In this document: piece after piece, positions 26,923-35,307 of the stretch
Layout: each line of letters starts with the position of its first letter
How positions within the stretch are numbered: position 1 is the stretch's first letter
DNA from: Pseudomonas taiwanensis
Lineage (GTDB): Bacteria > Pseudomonadota > Gammaproteobacteria > Pseudomonadales > Pseudomonadaceae
Length of the DNA: 64,000 nt
Assembly: GCF_013393345.1 (NCBI RefSeq)
Contig: NZ_QJRF01000060.1
Location: 226,090-290,089, forward strand
Direction of reading: 5' to 3'
Notes under the pieces: generated by a model
Told to the model about the DNA's origin: nothing
Database searches by the model: none
What the model saw: only the letters and a program-made list of their open reading frames with translations
Program-made: the position numbers and the translations under genes

Positions 26923-27099
26923 CTATTCAGCTGCGTGGGCCACCCAGGTAGCGAGATCGCTTGCCCAATCCCGAAGGTGGCCTGATACATAGTGACGATA
27001 CCGGGCACGTGTGCTTCTCGTATACAGTGCGGCAAAGAACCGAGCAGCACCAATACGGTCGCGGCGATGCACTCGGCCAAGAAAATTAGGCGCACCCAC
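26923..27099 (-). pseudogene. Duplicated 3' end of the SF1 helicase gene (remnant)
   Basis: Read leftward, this segment encodes FLGRVHRRDRIGAARFFAAL and RARYRHYVSGHLRDWASDLA, clearly parallel to the final 50 residues of the neighbouring helicase (LLGRVRQGDRVGAARLFAAL, RARYRLYVPGQLRDWAIDQA). It ends in its own stop. The upstream body of a second helicase gene is absent. Diverged partial tandem copy, either a deleted paralogue or a spare C-terminal cassette. Confidence 0.75.
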
Positions 27100-27124
27100 G
27101 GACCTTAGCTGTTGGAAGGAGCGA

Positions 27125-29107
27125 CTACGGCACCGTACTGAGCCCCCCTCCATGTCCAGCCTGAGCTGCTCGAGCTGCCTGATCGATCGCCCAATCCCGC
27201 AACTGGCCGGGGACATAGAGACGATAGCGAGCGCGTGTCCCACCGGTGTAGAGGGCGGCAAATAGGCGCGCCGCACCCACTCGATCTCCCTGACGCACGC
27301 GGCCAAGCAGATCAGGCGCCAGCATTACGGAGTCGACTTCCATATTCTTGGCATGGCTGACCATCCCCAACAAATACCGCGCGGAATCGGGCGCCACTTG
27401 CGTGAGCAGCAACTGGTCGAAGTCGGTTGTCGAATAGCCTTTGGCCAACATGCGATCTATGCGGGTGAAGGAGGGATCATCATTCCCCATCGCCTTACGC
27501 AGATCGTCCCACGTTCGGTACCTAAAGAGTGCCCCGTAGCGAGGGCGAAGGCCCTCGTGATAGAGGCGGATGCAATCCGAGACAAACCCGCGGAAGCTTT
27601 CTTGAGCCCCAGGCAATAGCGCGAACGGAGCATTCTTCGCACTCAGGCGCTGCGCCCACTCAAAGATTCCCCATTCAGAGCCCACCAGGATTGTCGACGG
27701 CTCCGGCGGAACATCCAGCCGATCATAAAAGACCGTGCGGGTGTCGCGCTGCCGATTCCCCTCCAAGGGATGGACATGGACCAGGGGATTTTGGCTGAGC
27801 AAGGCATTGATGGCCGATTCAACCTGACGCCCGGCCCGAACACTCTGAAAGACCTCGCGCTTGCGAATGTTCTCGCCACGGCTGGGCACAATGCCGTCCA
27901 GTCGCTGACACGCATCCCCGAGCGTAATCACAGGAATGTCGCAACGCCGCAGAAACTGTTCGAGGGGCGCGGGAATCTCATGCGCCTCGTCGATGATGAT
28001 GTGCGTAAATCCCGGTGGGACGCACGCCTCCTCAGACAAGGAAAGCTGTTTGAGGCGGTGGTAAATGAACACGGGCAGCTTTTGACGAGTAGAGCGTGGC
28101 TCGCGGACCTCGTCCCAAAGCCGGTTCGCGTATTCCACTAGGACATGCTGATCCACGTCCGACAGTTTTTCTCCGGTCCTGGGTAGATGTCGGGTCGAGA
28201 TGTGCAAATCAGGCGAGTGGCAGTACCGCGAGACTGTGCCGAACGCAACCGAAGCCACCTGCCGTGCCGACATTCCCGCCACCGGTAGGATACTCAGATC
28301 CTGCACGAGAAGATCTTCGTCTACCTTCGCCTTGGTGGTCGTTCCCCATTTGAGCCTATTCGGGCACGTGCTGTCATGCAGCAGTACCTCCAGTGCAAAC
28401 TCGCCAAACGTTTTGACCTGGTCGTCTTTCTTCCCGACCCGCTTCATCACGGCATTACGCTGGTGCTTTGTCAGAGCCAGAATCAGCGGTCGGTGCTCTG
28501 CCAGAAGGTCCACCATGCGCTCGATCAGGTGGGTCTTGCCGGTACCCGCCAGCGCCTGCAGATGGAGATTCTCGTGCAGTTCGTTTGCAAAGAAGCGGAA
28601 GCTCCTCGCCTGCTGATCCGTCAGAAGGAAAGTCTTCCCTGCGGGGGTGGAGAACTGCTCCGTATAAGGATTTATGGCAGCCGAATGCCGAGAGGAGAAA
28701 TCGAAATCCCATTTGCCGTCAGCGAGTAGGAATTTGCGCTGCGCCACTGAGTCCGGGTCGAGGAGCCGTAGCCCCCAGGACGGCAATTGTTCGAGGGCAG
28801 AGGCGAAGGCAGCCACCTGGAATCGCGGAACCATTGCAGCACCAAAGGTGCCCTTGCCGCCCAGAGAATCCATCTCAGCCGCCGACGTAATCAGATCGCT
28901 TAACAAGCGCTCACCGTGGACCGCAACCGATCCCTTCGTCGCCAGCATCGGCAGCTTCTGGATTAGCGTCACAGCAGCCACTTCCGCAGCGGGCCAGGCA
29001 GGAAAGCAGTCCGCGGCAACAAAGGTTCCGTTCACCAGTCCGTCTGATTGCTCCTCAGTTAGGGGCAGAAACAAGCTAGCAGCATCATCAGGCATTAGGC
29101 GCTCCAA
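27125..29107 (-). CDS. SF1 (UvrD-like) helicase with novel N-terminal region
   Basis: 660 residues. The first 160 residues are not recognised. Motor domain 1 starts near 165 with the Q-like LTDQQARSF, Walker A QALAGTGKTHL (187-192) and Walker B IIIDEAHE near 375. Motor domain 2 has SHAKNMEVDSVML (motif V type) and AALYTGGTRARYRLYV (motif VI type, with insertion before the TRAR core). It is compact, lacking large 1B/2B insertions, like helicases found in defence islands beside nucleases. It converges with Wadjet; a short ORF at 29088 overlaps its start and may be translated with it. Substrate and partners unknown. Confidence 0.85.
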   Translation of the reverse strand: MERLMPDDAASLFLPLTEEQSDGLVNGTFVAADCFPAWPAAEVAAVTLIQKLPMLATKGSVAVHGERLLSDLITSAAEMDSLGGKGTFGAAMVPRFQVAAFASALEQLPSWGLRLLDPDSVAQRKFLLADGKWDFDFSSRHSAAINPYTEQFSTPAGKTFLLTDQQARSFRFFANELHENLHLQALAGTGKTHLIERMVDLLAEHRPLILALTKHQRNAVMKRVGKKDDQVKTFGEFALEVLLHDSTCPNRLKWGTTTKAKVDEDLLVQDLSILPVAGMSARQVASVAFGTVSRYCHSPDLHISTRHLPRTGEKLSDVDQHVLVEYANRLWDEVREPRSTRQKLPVFIYHRLKQLSLSEEACVPPGFTHIIIDEAHEIPAPLEQFLRRCDIPVITLGDACQRLDGIVPSRGENIRKREVFQSVRAGRQVESAINALLSQNPLVHVHPLEGNRQRDTRTVFYDRLDVPPEPSTILVGSEWGIFEWAQRLSAKNAPFALLPGAQESFRGFVSDCIRLYHEGLRPRYGALFRYRTWDDLRKAMGNDDPSFTRIDRMLAKGYSTTDFDQLLLTQVAPDSARYLLGMVSHAKNMEVDSVMLAPDLLGRVRQGDRVGAARLFAALYTGGTRARYRLYVPGQLRDWAIDQAARAAQAGHGGGLSTVP

Positions 29108-29366
29108 ACGTGAAGCATGAGGTCTTGAAGAAAGGCGAGCAGATCACGAGGAGGCCGGGTCCCTGCCCCGCCAAGACTCGACCCGCTCGGGTGAGGCTAC
29201 GTAAGCTATCAAAGCCACCCGTCAGTTTCACAGAGCCCCCCTGCCTGACCTTGCTCGACGCCACGGTGGCGCGCTTCACTGTGCCCTCCCCGAACTGGAG
29301 GAGGTGACCAAACGCTTTGGGTGGGATTTCAGAATTTGACTGGAGCGCCTTGCGCTGACGCACCAT
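29088..29366 (-). CDS. Hypothetical protein upstream of the helicase
   Basis: 92 codons ending 20 bases inside the helicase gene, in a different frame. Third-position GC looks coding-like and the overlap suits a coupled pair. There is no clear RBS before the ATG, and I do not recognise the product. C-terminal half is hydrophobic (GRVLAGQGPGLLVICSPFF). Could be a small partner or a non-coding frame. Confidence 0.4.
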   Translation of the reverse strand: MVRQRKALQSNSEIPPKAFGHLLQFGEGTVKRATVASSKVRQGGSVKLTGGFDSLRSLTRAGRVLAGQGPGLLVICSPFFKTSCFTFGAPNA

Positions 29367-29570
29367 GGTTATGCCACACTTAGAAAGGTGTCAGGTCTAA
29401 CGCCTTTGCACAGCGCGAAAACTCTCAACAGGGTTCGATCTGAGCTAGTCTGCACACGAGCAACCAGCAGCATATTGCAGGCCAGCAGTTGTGGAGCCCG
29501 CCCAGAAGCAGTAAACGACTGAGGCTTGTCGGAGGTACGGCAATGGGTGGACAAATGCGAGAGATGCTGA

Positions 29571-29598
29571 TTGACTCACCCATCGGGACCTCTATAAT
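29571..29598 (+). promoter_or_regulatory. Sigma-70 promoter TTGACT-16-TATAAT
   Basis: -35 TTGACT and perfect -10 TATAAT with a 16-base spacer. Transcription should start near 29605, giving a leader of about 105 bases before the small ORF. The leader contains a 7-bp hairpin (AAGGCGT/ACGCCTT, 29614-29634). One of the strongest promoter matches in the window. Confidence 0.75.
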
Positions 29599-29708
29599 CC
29601 CGAGAATTTTTCTAAGGCGTCCCCGTGACGCCTTTAGCATGCCCGAATCACGCACCAAGACGTGTCCAAAGGGCCACAGCGCAGAGACAGGAAAAGGAGT
29701 TGACTGCG

Positions 29709-29879
29709 ATGACGACTGATCGTCTGTTTGACAAGATTCGCAATCGAGTTGGCGAGACACGAGAGCAGCGTGAACGTGCGACCCGTGCCCGCATGAATGC
29801 TCTCAATGAGAAGCTGGAGCGTCAGCTTGCCTCTCAAGCCATGACTGCGGAAGTGCTGGCCAAAGCCTGCAGCCTCTAA
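29709..29879 (+). CDS. Small basic protein (56 aa) with its own promoter and terminator
   Basis: 56 residues, highly charged and predicted helical (DRLFDKIRNRVGETREQRER, then MNALNEKLERQLASQAMT). It sits between a strong sigma-70 promoter and an intrinsic terminator, an isolated transcription unit. AAAAGGAG lies before the ATG. Not recognised; candidates include a small DNA- or RNA-binding regulator or an antitoxin-like protein for the large gene that follows. Confidence 0.65.
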   Translation: MTTDRLFDKIRNRVGETREQRERATRARMNALNEKLERQLASQAMTAEVLAKACSL

Positions 29880-29898
29880 CTTCTTCTGTTCCACGAAG

Positions 29899-29924
29899 AG
29901 CAGCCTCACCGGCTGCTTTTTTTT
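29899..29924 (+). terminator. Rho-independent terminator
   Basis: AGCAGCC/GGCTGCT stem, 5-base loop and eight T residues, between the 56-residue ORF and the 740-residue ORF, whose ATG lies only 12 bases beyond. The large gene would therefore depend on readthrough or on a promoter inside this short unit. Confidence 0.92.
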
Positions 29925-29935
29925 GCGCGATCATA

Positions 29936-32158
29936 ATGACTCCATACCTCGTTTCCGGTTTTCAGAAAGCCACCCTCAGTGCCTTGATCCGCGAGTGCTT
30001 CGGCTACGACTTTGCTGACATCTTCCTAAAGGGTCAGGTCACCTACCTATTTAACTACCTCAAAGAGCGCGATTGCGTCTCTATGCTTTTGGAACCCGAG
30101 TACATTGATCGCGAGTTCCTGGAGGACTACTCCCGGTATTACGTGAAGCGTTTCGGCAACGACAGCTATGAATGCGGACGCATTCACTTCTTCAGCCGAA
30201 GCATCGACCACAAGCACCTAGATCTTCTCCTGCAAGGAAAGGTCGCTGGTGACCTGACCATTGAGGATCTCCAGAAACACTATCTGGGCTTCATGGTGGT
30301 AAAGCCGTTGAGCCGCACCTTCGTGGGCAAGACTTGCCTGCAGCTGACTGGCGACAAAGGCGTGGGGGACGGGACCAAGAAGAAGATCGCCAAGCGCTAC
30401 GACGTGAACCTCTTCGGCATCAAACTGCATGTCGATTCGATCGCCTTTCAGGAACAAGACAAGGTTGTGGCTGCGTGTGCTACCACCGCCATCTGGACTG
30501 CGCTGCATGCGCTCCCTTGGAGAGATGTCAAACACATCCCGTCCTGCAGTGAGATCACCATCAATGCCTTGAATTTTGTCGAGGGTTCGAACAATGGCTT
30601 CCCCAACAAGGAGCTGACGAACAAGCAGATTCAGCGTTCCCTGGACGTAGAGGGTCTTCGTTATCATTCGACGCTGCTTCTGAACGAAAGCCGTGAATGG
30701 TTCCGAGCCTGTGCCACCTCCTACATCGATAGCGATCTTCCCCTAGTTCTGGTTGGTGAGGTGTACTCCATCAATCGAAAAAGCGCGACGGAGGAAGAGG
30801 AGTCAAGTGAAGAGGTGATCGCCCTCACGAAGGAGGGCGGTCACGCTGTGACTGTGCTCGGGTACGATTTCAGGGTCGGCTCGAACCTGCTCTACATCCA
30901 CGACGATCGTCTTGGGCCCTATGCGCGTGTGGAACTGGTGGAACTGGCGAGCTACCGGATGCCAGGGGAGCCAGCCGAGCTGAAAAATCGTTGGGGATTA
31001 GCGTTCCGCCAAACGGCTGACTTCGGCGAGACATGGTTGCCAGAGTACGAAATCCTCATTCCAGACGCTTGCATCGTGCCTGCAGAGAAGAAGGCCCGTT
31101 TGTCCTTCCAATATGCCCACGGCACAGCCCAAGCTATCACTGATCAGATCCGCCTCTGGACGGATCCTCTACTGGACTCTAAGGAGAACCAGCTCCAACC
31201 GGGTCCTGTGAGATTCAACATCAAGCTCTCCTCAATTTCTGAAGTCAGAGAGCACGTGCGCCAGCACACACTGGGGTACTTGGGCGGCGAGACTCTCCAA
31301 GTTGAGGTCGATGAATGGGTTACATTTACTGAAACGGACCTTGAGAGGTGGCACGAGGATCGCATCCGCATTTTGACCAGCCCAATGGCCAGGCTTCAGT
31401 GGGAAATAGATTTTTTCTGGGGCAATAAGGAGATCTTCAAGGTTCTTCTGGACGCGACAGACATTCCTCTAGGCAAGGCAGTCTCTGGTGTGTATGCAAG
31501 CGACCCTCTGTACTCTGAGCTGTTCTTCGGACTGTTCCGCAAAGCAGAGATTCCTGAACGAGAAACCGACAACGCGCATTTCTACGGATCATTCCTGAAG
31601 GCACTTGAGCAGCGCGACCTCGACTATGAAAGCCATCTGAACAAAGCATACGGGGCACTAAGAGCACCGCTCCGCCTGGAGGAGAGCGAAGTCTCCGACT
31701 CTGGCAAGGGCCTAAACCCAACACTTGAGCACTACTTCGACCCCCAGGAAAAAGAACTGGCAAAAATCTACCCTGAGATTGTCAACGATCCAGTCATGCG
31801 GAATCTGATCTGGGCTATTGGTCGCGACGGCAGCTTGTTTGTGGCAGAAGATCTCGCCAAACCGAAGCTGGGCCATCCCAGTATGACGGGACTGCAGGCG
31901 GCCCGCATCGCAGGCGAAATGTGGTGGACGGAAGTAGATGGGAAGCCCATCTGGCACGTCAACCACTCGTCAGGTCGGTACAGCCGAGACTACGTTACCC
32001 CCGACAAATACCTCGCAAACGCTGTAAGAAAAATTGCATCGTTCTTCGAGGATAAAATCGATTTTGTAGCCAAAGGCCTTAGTCGCCCTCCCTTGGTGGA
32101 AGCAAGGATGAATAGAGAGAAGGAAGAAGCGGAGAAGCGTGAGTTGGTTCAGGCGTAA
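29936..32158 (+). CDS. Large protein with papain-like (C39-like) peptidase core
   Basis: 740 residues, no signal peptide or membrane helix. A cysteine-peptidase triad can be placed at C181 (VAACATTAIWTAL), H303 (EGGHAVTVLGYD) and D323/D324 (YIHDDRLGPYARV), the order and spacing of C39/transglutaminase-like enzymes. The N-terminal 150 residues and the C-terminal half are not recognised; near the end HVNHSSGRYSRDYV followed by YLANAV resembles the N-x-SGHY motif seen at the end of various toxin-like proteins. No clear RBS because the terminator of the small unit is just upstream. It may be a protease effector or a deamidase/amidase. Function is inference. Confidence 0.72.
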   Translation: MTPYLVSGFQKATLSALIRECFGYDFADIFLKGQVTYLFNYLKERDCVSMLLEPEYIDREFLEDYSRYYVKRFGNDSYECGRIHFFSRSIDHKHLDLLLQGKVAGDLTIEDLQKHYLGFMVVKPLSRTFVGKTCLQLTGDKGVGDGTKKKIAKRYDVNLFGIKLHVDSIAFQEQDKVVAACATTAIWTALHALPWRDVKHIPSCSEITINALNFVEGSNNGFPNKELTNKQIQRSLDVEGLRYHSTLLLNESREWFRACATSYIDSDLPLVLVGEVYSINRKSATEEEESSEEVIALTKEGGHAVTVLGYDFRVGSNLLYIHDDRLGPYARVELVELASYRMPGEPAELKNRWGLAFRQTADFGETWLPEYEILIPDACIVPAEKKARLSFQYAHGTAQAITDQIRLWTDPLLDSKENQLQPGPVRFNIKLSSISEVREHVRQHTLGYLGGETLQVEVDEWVTFTETDLERWHEDRIRILTSPMARLQWEIDFFWGNKEIFKVLLDATDIPLGKAVSGVYASDPLYSELFFGLFRKAEIPERETDNAHFYGSFLKALEQRDLDYESHLNKAYGALRAPLRLEESEVSDSGKGLNPTLEHYFDPQEKELAKIYPEIVNDPVMRNLIWAIGRDGSLFVAEDLAKPKLGHPSMTGLQAARIAGEMWWTEVDGKPIWHVNHSSGRYSRDYVTPDKYLANAVRKIASFFEDKIDFVAKGLSRPPLVEARMNREKEEAEKRELVQA

Positions 32159-32397
32159 TCACTTTGGCAGGCCGTAGCGCGCCTGCCGAGCCCTATATCC
32201 CACTACTGCACATACGAACGCCACCGTCGCTCACCAACTCGGTTGTGTGGGCGAGAGTGTCCGTCCGGTGCTTAATGTAGCTGCCATTCCATTTCCTCGA
32301 GCAGCTGCTGATGCTGGTGTTTCTCGATTTTGTTTTGGATCCTCTCCGTGCTGGAACGCGAAATTACAATCACATAAGTGCAGCCCCCGAAGGGAGA

Positions 32398-32712
32398 TCA
32401 GGTGGCCGAGCTGCCGCCGTCATTGAAAAAATCATCGCGAGCCACGCGCCCGAAATTCTCGAGGTCCTTGTCGCCATCCTCAAACATCGTGTTCACCATA
32501 CGTTCGCGTCTCAAGTATGCAAGCGTCTGGAAGAAACAGGGTTCGCACAGATGGACCTCATAGCGTTCACCATCATGGGCTGAGCCATAGCCCCAACTGG
32601 CGCGAAGCGTGCCAAATTGCAATCCATATCCTTCAACTCGCGTGCTGGCGCCACAAACATCGCACAGGACATCACTGACCGATTCGACCCGTTCCATCGC
32701 AGTGATCTTCAT
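32398..32712 (-). CDS. Small Cys-rich (zinc-ribbon-like) protein
   Basis: 104 residues from the ATG with GGGAGG upstream; a longer frame of eight extra codons lacks an RBS. Two Cys pairs, CDVCGAST near residue 17 and CEPCFFQTL near 55, with HDGERYEVHLC between, suggest a small zinc-binding fold. Probably a regulator or partner of neighbouring genes; not identified. The 239 bases between it and the 740-residue gene show nothing else. Confidence 0.7.
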   Translation of the reverse strand: MKITAMERVESVSDVLCDVCGASTRVEGYGLQFGTLRASWGYGSAHDGERYEVHLCEPCFFQTLAYLRRERMVNTMFEDGDKDLENFGRVARDDFFNDGGSSAT

Positions 32713-32862
32713 CGAGAACCTCCCACCAGGGTACATGTAGGCCTTCGTTTATCTAGCACACGATACTCCTGTAGGAATTTTGCTCGGTGGGGTGAAGTGC
32801 TCCCCCCGAATACGGCCCTTCGGTGCATCGGACCCGCAGCCGAGCTTAGGCTCACCACACAA

Positions 32863-33720
32863 CTACGCTCCGTCTGCGAGAACAATCTGCCACGGACGCC
32901 TCATCAGCTCCTGGCAGGCTATTGCCCCGCCGCCGAAGCAATACCCGACTGGTTGATTGAATGTCACCGGAGTCGCGTAGCCCAGGGCCTGTCCCCGTTC
33001 GTTCCAAAGGCCACCGCCACCTGCCCGCAGCAACGCGTGACCCGCCACCACATCGTGGGGCGACACCGCGTACAGCGACACCGCCGCGATCCCGTCTCCC
33101 GCTGCCACCCGGGCAAGCCGATAGGCAATGCTCGGCATGGGGTGGAAGGTGGCGGGCGCACAGAGCTCGGCGTTCTCGTTGGGCCAGGCACGCGCGGCGA
33201 GACTGACGAAGACTTGGGCACCTTCCGCCAGTCCGCCTGATGCGACATTCGGCGCAATCAACGCGCCATTACGGAGCAAGTGCCGCATCCCCTCGACCCA
33301 TGCCATGCAGTCGGCGCCGTGCGCCGTCAGCGGCGCATAGACGACGCCCAGCACCGGCACACACTCTCGTAGCAAGCCTACGGAAATCGCCGAGCCCAGG
33401 TTCCCTTGCAGGAAGTCGCGGGTGCCATCATTGGGATCCACGACCCAGCAATAGTGGTGCCCCGTCAGCTGCACACCGGTTTCCTCACCGACAAAGTCGC
33501 AGGGGAGCAGCGTCTTCAATCCCTGGCGCAGCATGACCTCGACCTCGCCATCAATTTCGGCCTTGTCTCCAGCACCTCTAGGACCACCGGGTCGCACCAC
33601 CTCAGCAGCGATCAGGCATCCCGCTTCCCGTACCAGCGCGATCACCGCATCGAGCAGCGCTCGATCGACGCCCTCGCGAGCTAACGCCTCCGGTGACAAC
33701 GGGACAGGTCGTTTACGCAT
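32863..33720 (-). CDS. Inositol monophosphatase/CysQ-family phosphatase
   Basis: 285 residues. The family motifs are present: FVGEETG (metal-binding Glu), VVDPNDGTRDF (the DPxDGT metal and phosphate site) and a C-terminal SPHDVVAGHALLRAGGG stretch equivalent to the WDxxAG motif but with H for W. Members dephosphorylate inositol phosphates or 3'-phosphoadenosine 5'-phosphate. The start at MRKRPV is preferred over a frame nine codons longer. It lies 81 bases downstream of a MbcA/ParS/Xre-type antitoxin gene on the same strand, an unexpected partner. Confidence 0.85.
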   Translation of the reverse strand: MRKRPVPLSPEALAREGVDRALLDAVIALVREAGCLIAAEVVRPGGPRGAGDKAEIDGEVEVMLRQGLKTLLPCDFVGEETGVQLTGHHYCWVVDPNDGTRDFLQGNLGSAISVGLLRECVPVLGVVYAPLTAHGADCMAWVEGMRHLLRNGALIAPNVASGGLAEGAQVFVSLAARAWPNENAELCAPATFHPMPSIAYRLARVAAGDGIAAVSLYAVSPHDVVAGHALLRAGGGGLWNERGQALGYATPVTFNQPVGYCFGGGAIACQELMRRPWQIVLADGA

Positions 33721-33784
33721 GCCGGAACCCTCGAAGGCGGCTAGCAAAGGGGCTAGCTGGCAGTCACGCCGGGTCGTTAACGGC

Positions 33785-33803
33785 GACCCTAAAACTTAGG
33801 GTC
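33785..33803. terminator. Short perfect hairpin after the antitoxin gene
   Basis: GACCCTAA-AAC-TTAGGGTC, 8-bp stem, overlapping the antitoxin stop codon. It may set the ratio of antitoxin and phosphatase expression or bind a regulator. No T-run. Confidence 0.4.
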
Positions 33804-34008
33804 AGTGATAGACCCCATACTCGATGCGCTCAAGAAAGGTCTCGAGCACTTCCAGGTCCTCTGCGTTGGCGAGCATGTCGATTGGACGCCGCCGCTCGAG
33901 CCCCAACGCGGGCGCCTCCATCCACCGCTCGGCGGCCTCTCGACTGCCGAAAACTTGCGTGGCGCGCTTCATTACTTCGGCATACCGCACAGCAAAACTC
34001 TCAGTCAT
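33802..34008 (-). CDS. MbcA/ParS/Xre-type antitoxin (toxin-binding domain only)
   Basis: 68 residues matching the DUF2384 toxin-binding domain of MbcA/ParS/Xre antitoxins: ATQVFGSREAAERWMEAPAL followed by RRPIDMLANAEDLEVLETFL and YGVY. The N-terminal HTH that binds DNA in full-length Xre antitoxins is missing. The usual partner, a RES-domain NAD+-degrading toxin, is not encoded next to it; the following gene is an inositol-phosphatase-family protein. RBS GAGCGACC before ATG is modest. Either a remnant or an antitoxin for a non-RES partner. Confidence 0.82.
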   Translation of the reverse strand: MTESFAVRYAEVMKRATQVFGSREAAERWMEAPALGLERRRPIDMLANAEDLEVLETFLERIEYGVYH

Positions 34009-34215
34009 GGTGGTCGCTCCTCTCCGGGCTATGCAGGCGCCCGGTCCCAGTTAGCCAAGCCTAAACTCCCTGCCCTCTTACGCCGATGCGCTGATGGGTG
34101 CTTGGGTAAGTCCAAGCAGGTCGGCTACCCTCCTGCCGGCAGGCTCGCTCGCGCGTTCCCCACCTGCCCCCTCATCCACCGGGCAAATCGGCCCCAACAA
34201 CCGACAAGGGGCCCT

Positions 34216-35202
34216 TCACTGCGAGCGGCGCAGTTCGCCAAACGGCATCTCCGGCTCAACATAGCGCAAGGCGGCCTTAGCATCGCGCCAGCCGACGTAA
34301 CTCATCAGCGCCTTGGCGCTCCACTGGTTGCGACTGGCCCACGTGGCAAAGCCACGGCGCAACGAGTGACTACTGAAGCGCTCGCCCTGCAAGCCACTGC
34401 GGACCATCGCCCGACGGAGGATGCGCGAGATGCTGTAGGCGTGTAGTCCGGCCTCCGCCAGGTTGCCCCAACGGTCCACCGCACGAAACACCGGGCCTTG
34501 GCGCAACCCGGATACCGCGAGCCAATCAAGATAGGCTTCCACCGGACACAGACGTTTTAACGCCGGCACGGTGAACGACCGTCCAGTGTTGTCGCGGTCG
34601 CCCTTGCTGCTGGGCAAGAACAAGTCCATCCCCTCCCCTGGCCGCACCTCGACAAACTCCACGCGCAGCCGGCACAGGTCATCGCTGCGAAACGCCCGCC
34701 AGAACCCGAGCAGGATCAGGGCGCGATCGCGGCGGCAGCTCAACAGCGCATGGTGGTCGACTTGTTCCTGCGCCACCAGCCAGTCGATGCAGCGGGTCAA
34801 CTCGGTCAACTGCAAAGGCTCTGCCTGCCGCTCGAGCCGCGGGTGCAGAGCCTGGATGCCGCGCAGCACCTCCCGCACCTGCGGTGCCTTGGTCGGATCG
34901 ACAAAGCCCTGACTGAGGTGCCACTTGGCCAGGGCCGCGAGGTTCGCGCGCAGGGTCGAACTGGCCAGGGTCTCAGCGTAATCCGCCAGGTAGCGCACCA
35001 CCGCCTCGCTGCTGGCGGGCAGAAAACCGCCCCAGGTTTCCTCGAAATGCGCGAGCGCCTGCTGATAGCGGCGCTCGGTGCTCGCGCGCCGCGCGGCCTG
35101 CCGGTAGCGCTCCACTTTCTCCGTCACCGCCTCACCCTCCTGCGTACTGGAAAAACTGCCTTCATCGCTCTCCACCTCCGCTGAGGTTTGAGAATGCCCC
35201 AT
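34216..35202 (-). CDS. tnpS: Tyrosine recombinase TnpS (Tn4651-type cointegrate resolution)
   Basis: 328-residue tyrosine recombinase. A SAM-like N-terminal domain (YRQAARRASTERRYQQAL) precedes the catalytic domain with the first Arg in GFWRAFRSDDL, the box HSLRRGFATW, and the nucleophile Tyr in KAALRYVEPEM. It is divergent from a KfrA-like coiled-coil gene across about 105 bases, the tnpS-res-tnpT arrangement of Tn4651-family Tn3 transposons, where TnpS resolves cointegrates with TnpT's help. No tnpA of that family is seen in the window. Confidence 0.9.
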   Translation of the reverse strand: MGHSQTSAEVESDEGSFSSTQEGEAVTEKVERYRQAARRASTERRYQQALAHFEETWGGFLPASSEAVVRYLADYAETLASSTLRANLAALAKWHLSQGFVDPTKAPQVREVLRGIQALHPRLERQAEPLQLTELTRCIDWLVAQEQVDHHALLSCRRDRALILLGFWRAFRSDDLCRLRVEFVEVRPGEGMDLFLPSSKGDRDNTGRSFTVPALKRLCPVEAYLDWLAVSGLRQGPVFRAVDRWGNLAEAGLHAYSISRILRRAMVRSGLQGERFSSHSLRRGFATWASRNQWSAKALMSYVGWRDAKAALRYVEPEMPFGELRRSQ

Positions 35203-35307
35203 TCACAAGCGTCAGTTCGTCCGGCCAAATCCCCTAAATTCGAGTGCTGGTACAGCTGTACTTCCATACTCCATGTCACACCACGCAATCGTCGGAGTGA
35301 CAGCGCC
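35203..35307. other. Candidate resolution site between tnpS and tnpT
   Basis: The divergent spacer contains the perfect 12-base palindrome GTACAGCTGTAC (35250-35261) flanked by GAGT and ACTC, a good candidate for the core site recombined by TnpS. Divergent promoters for both genes must also be here. Confidence 0.6.
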
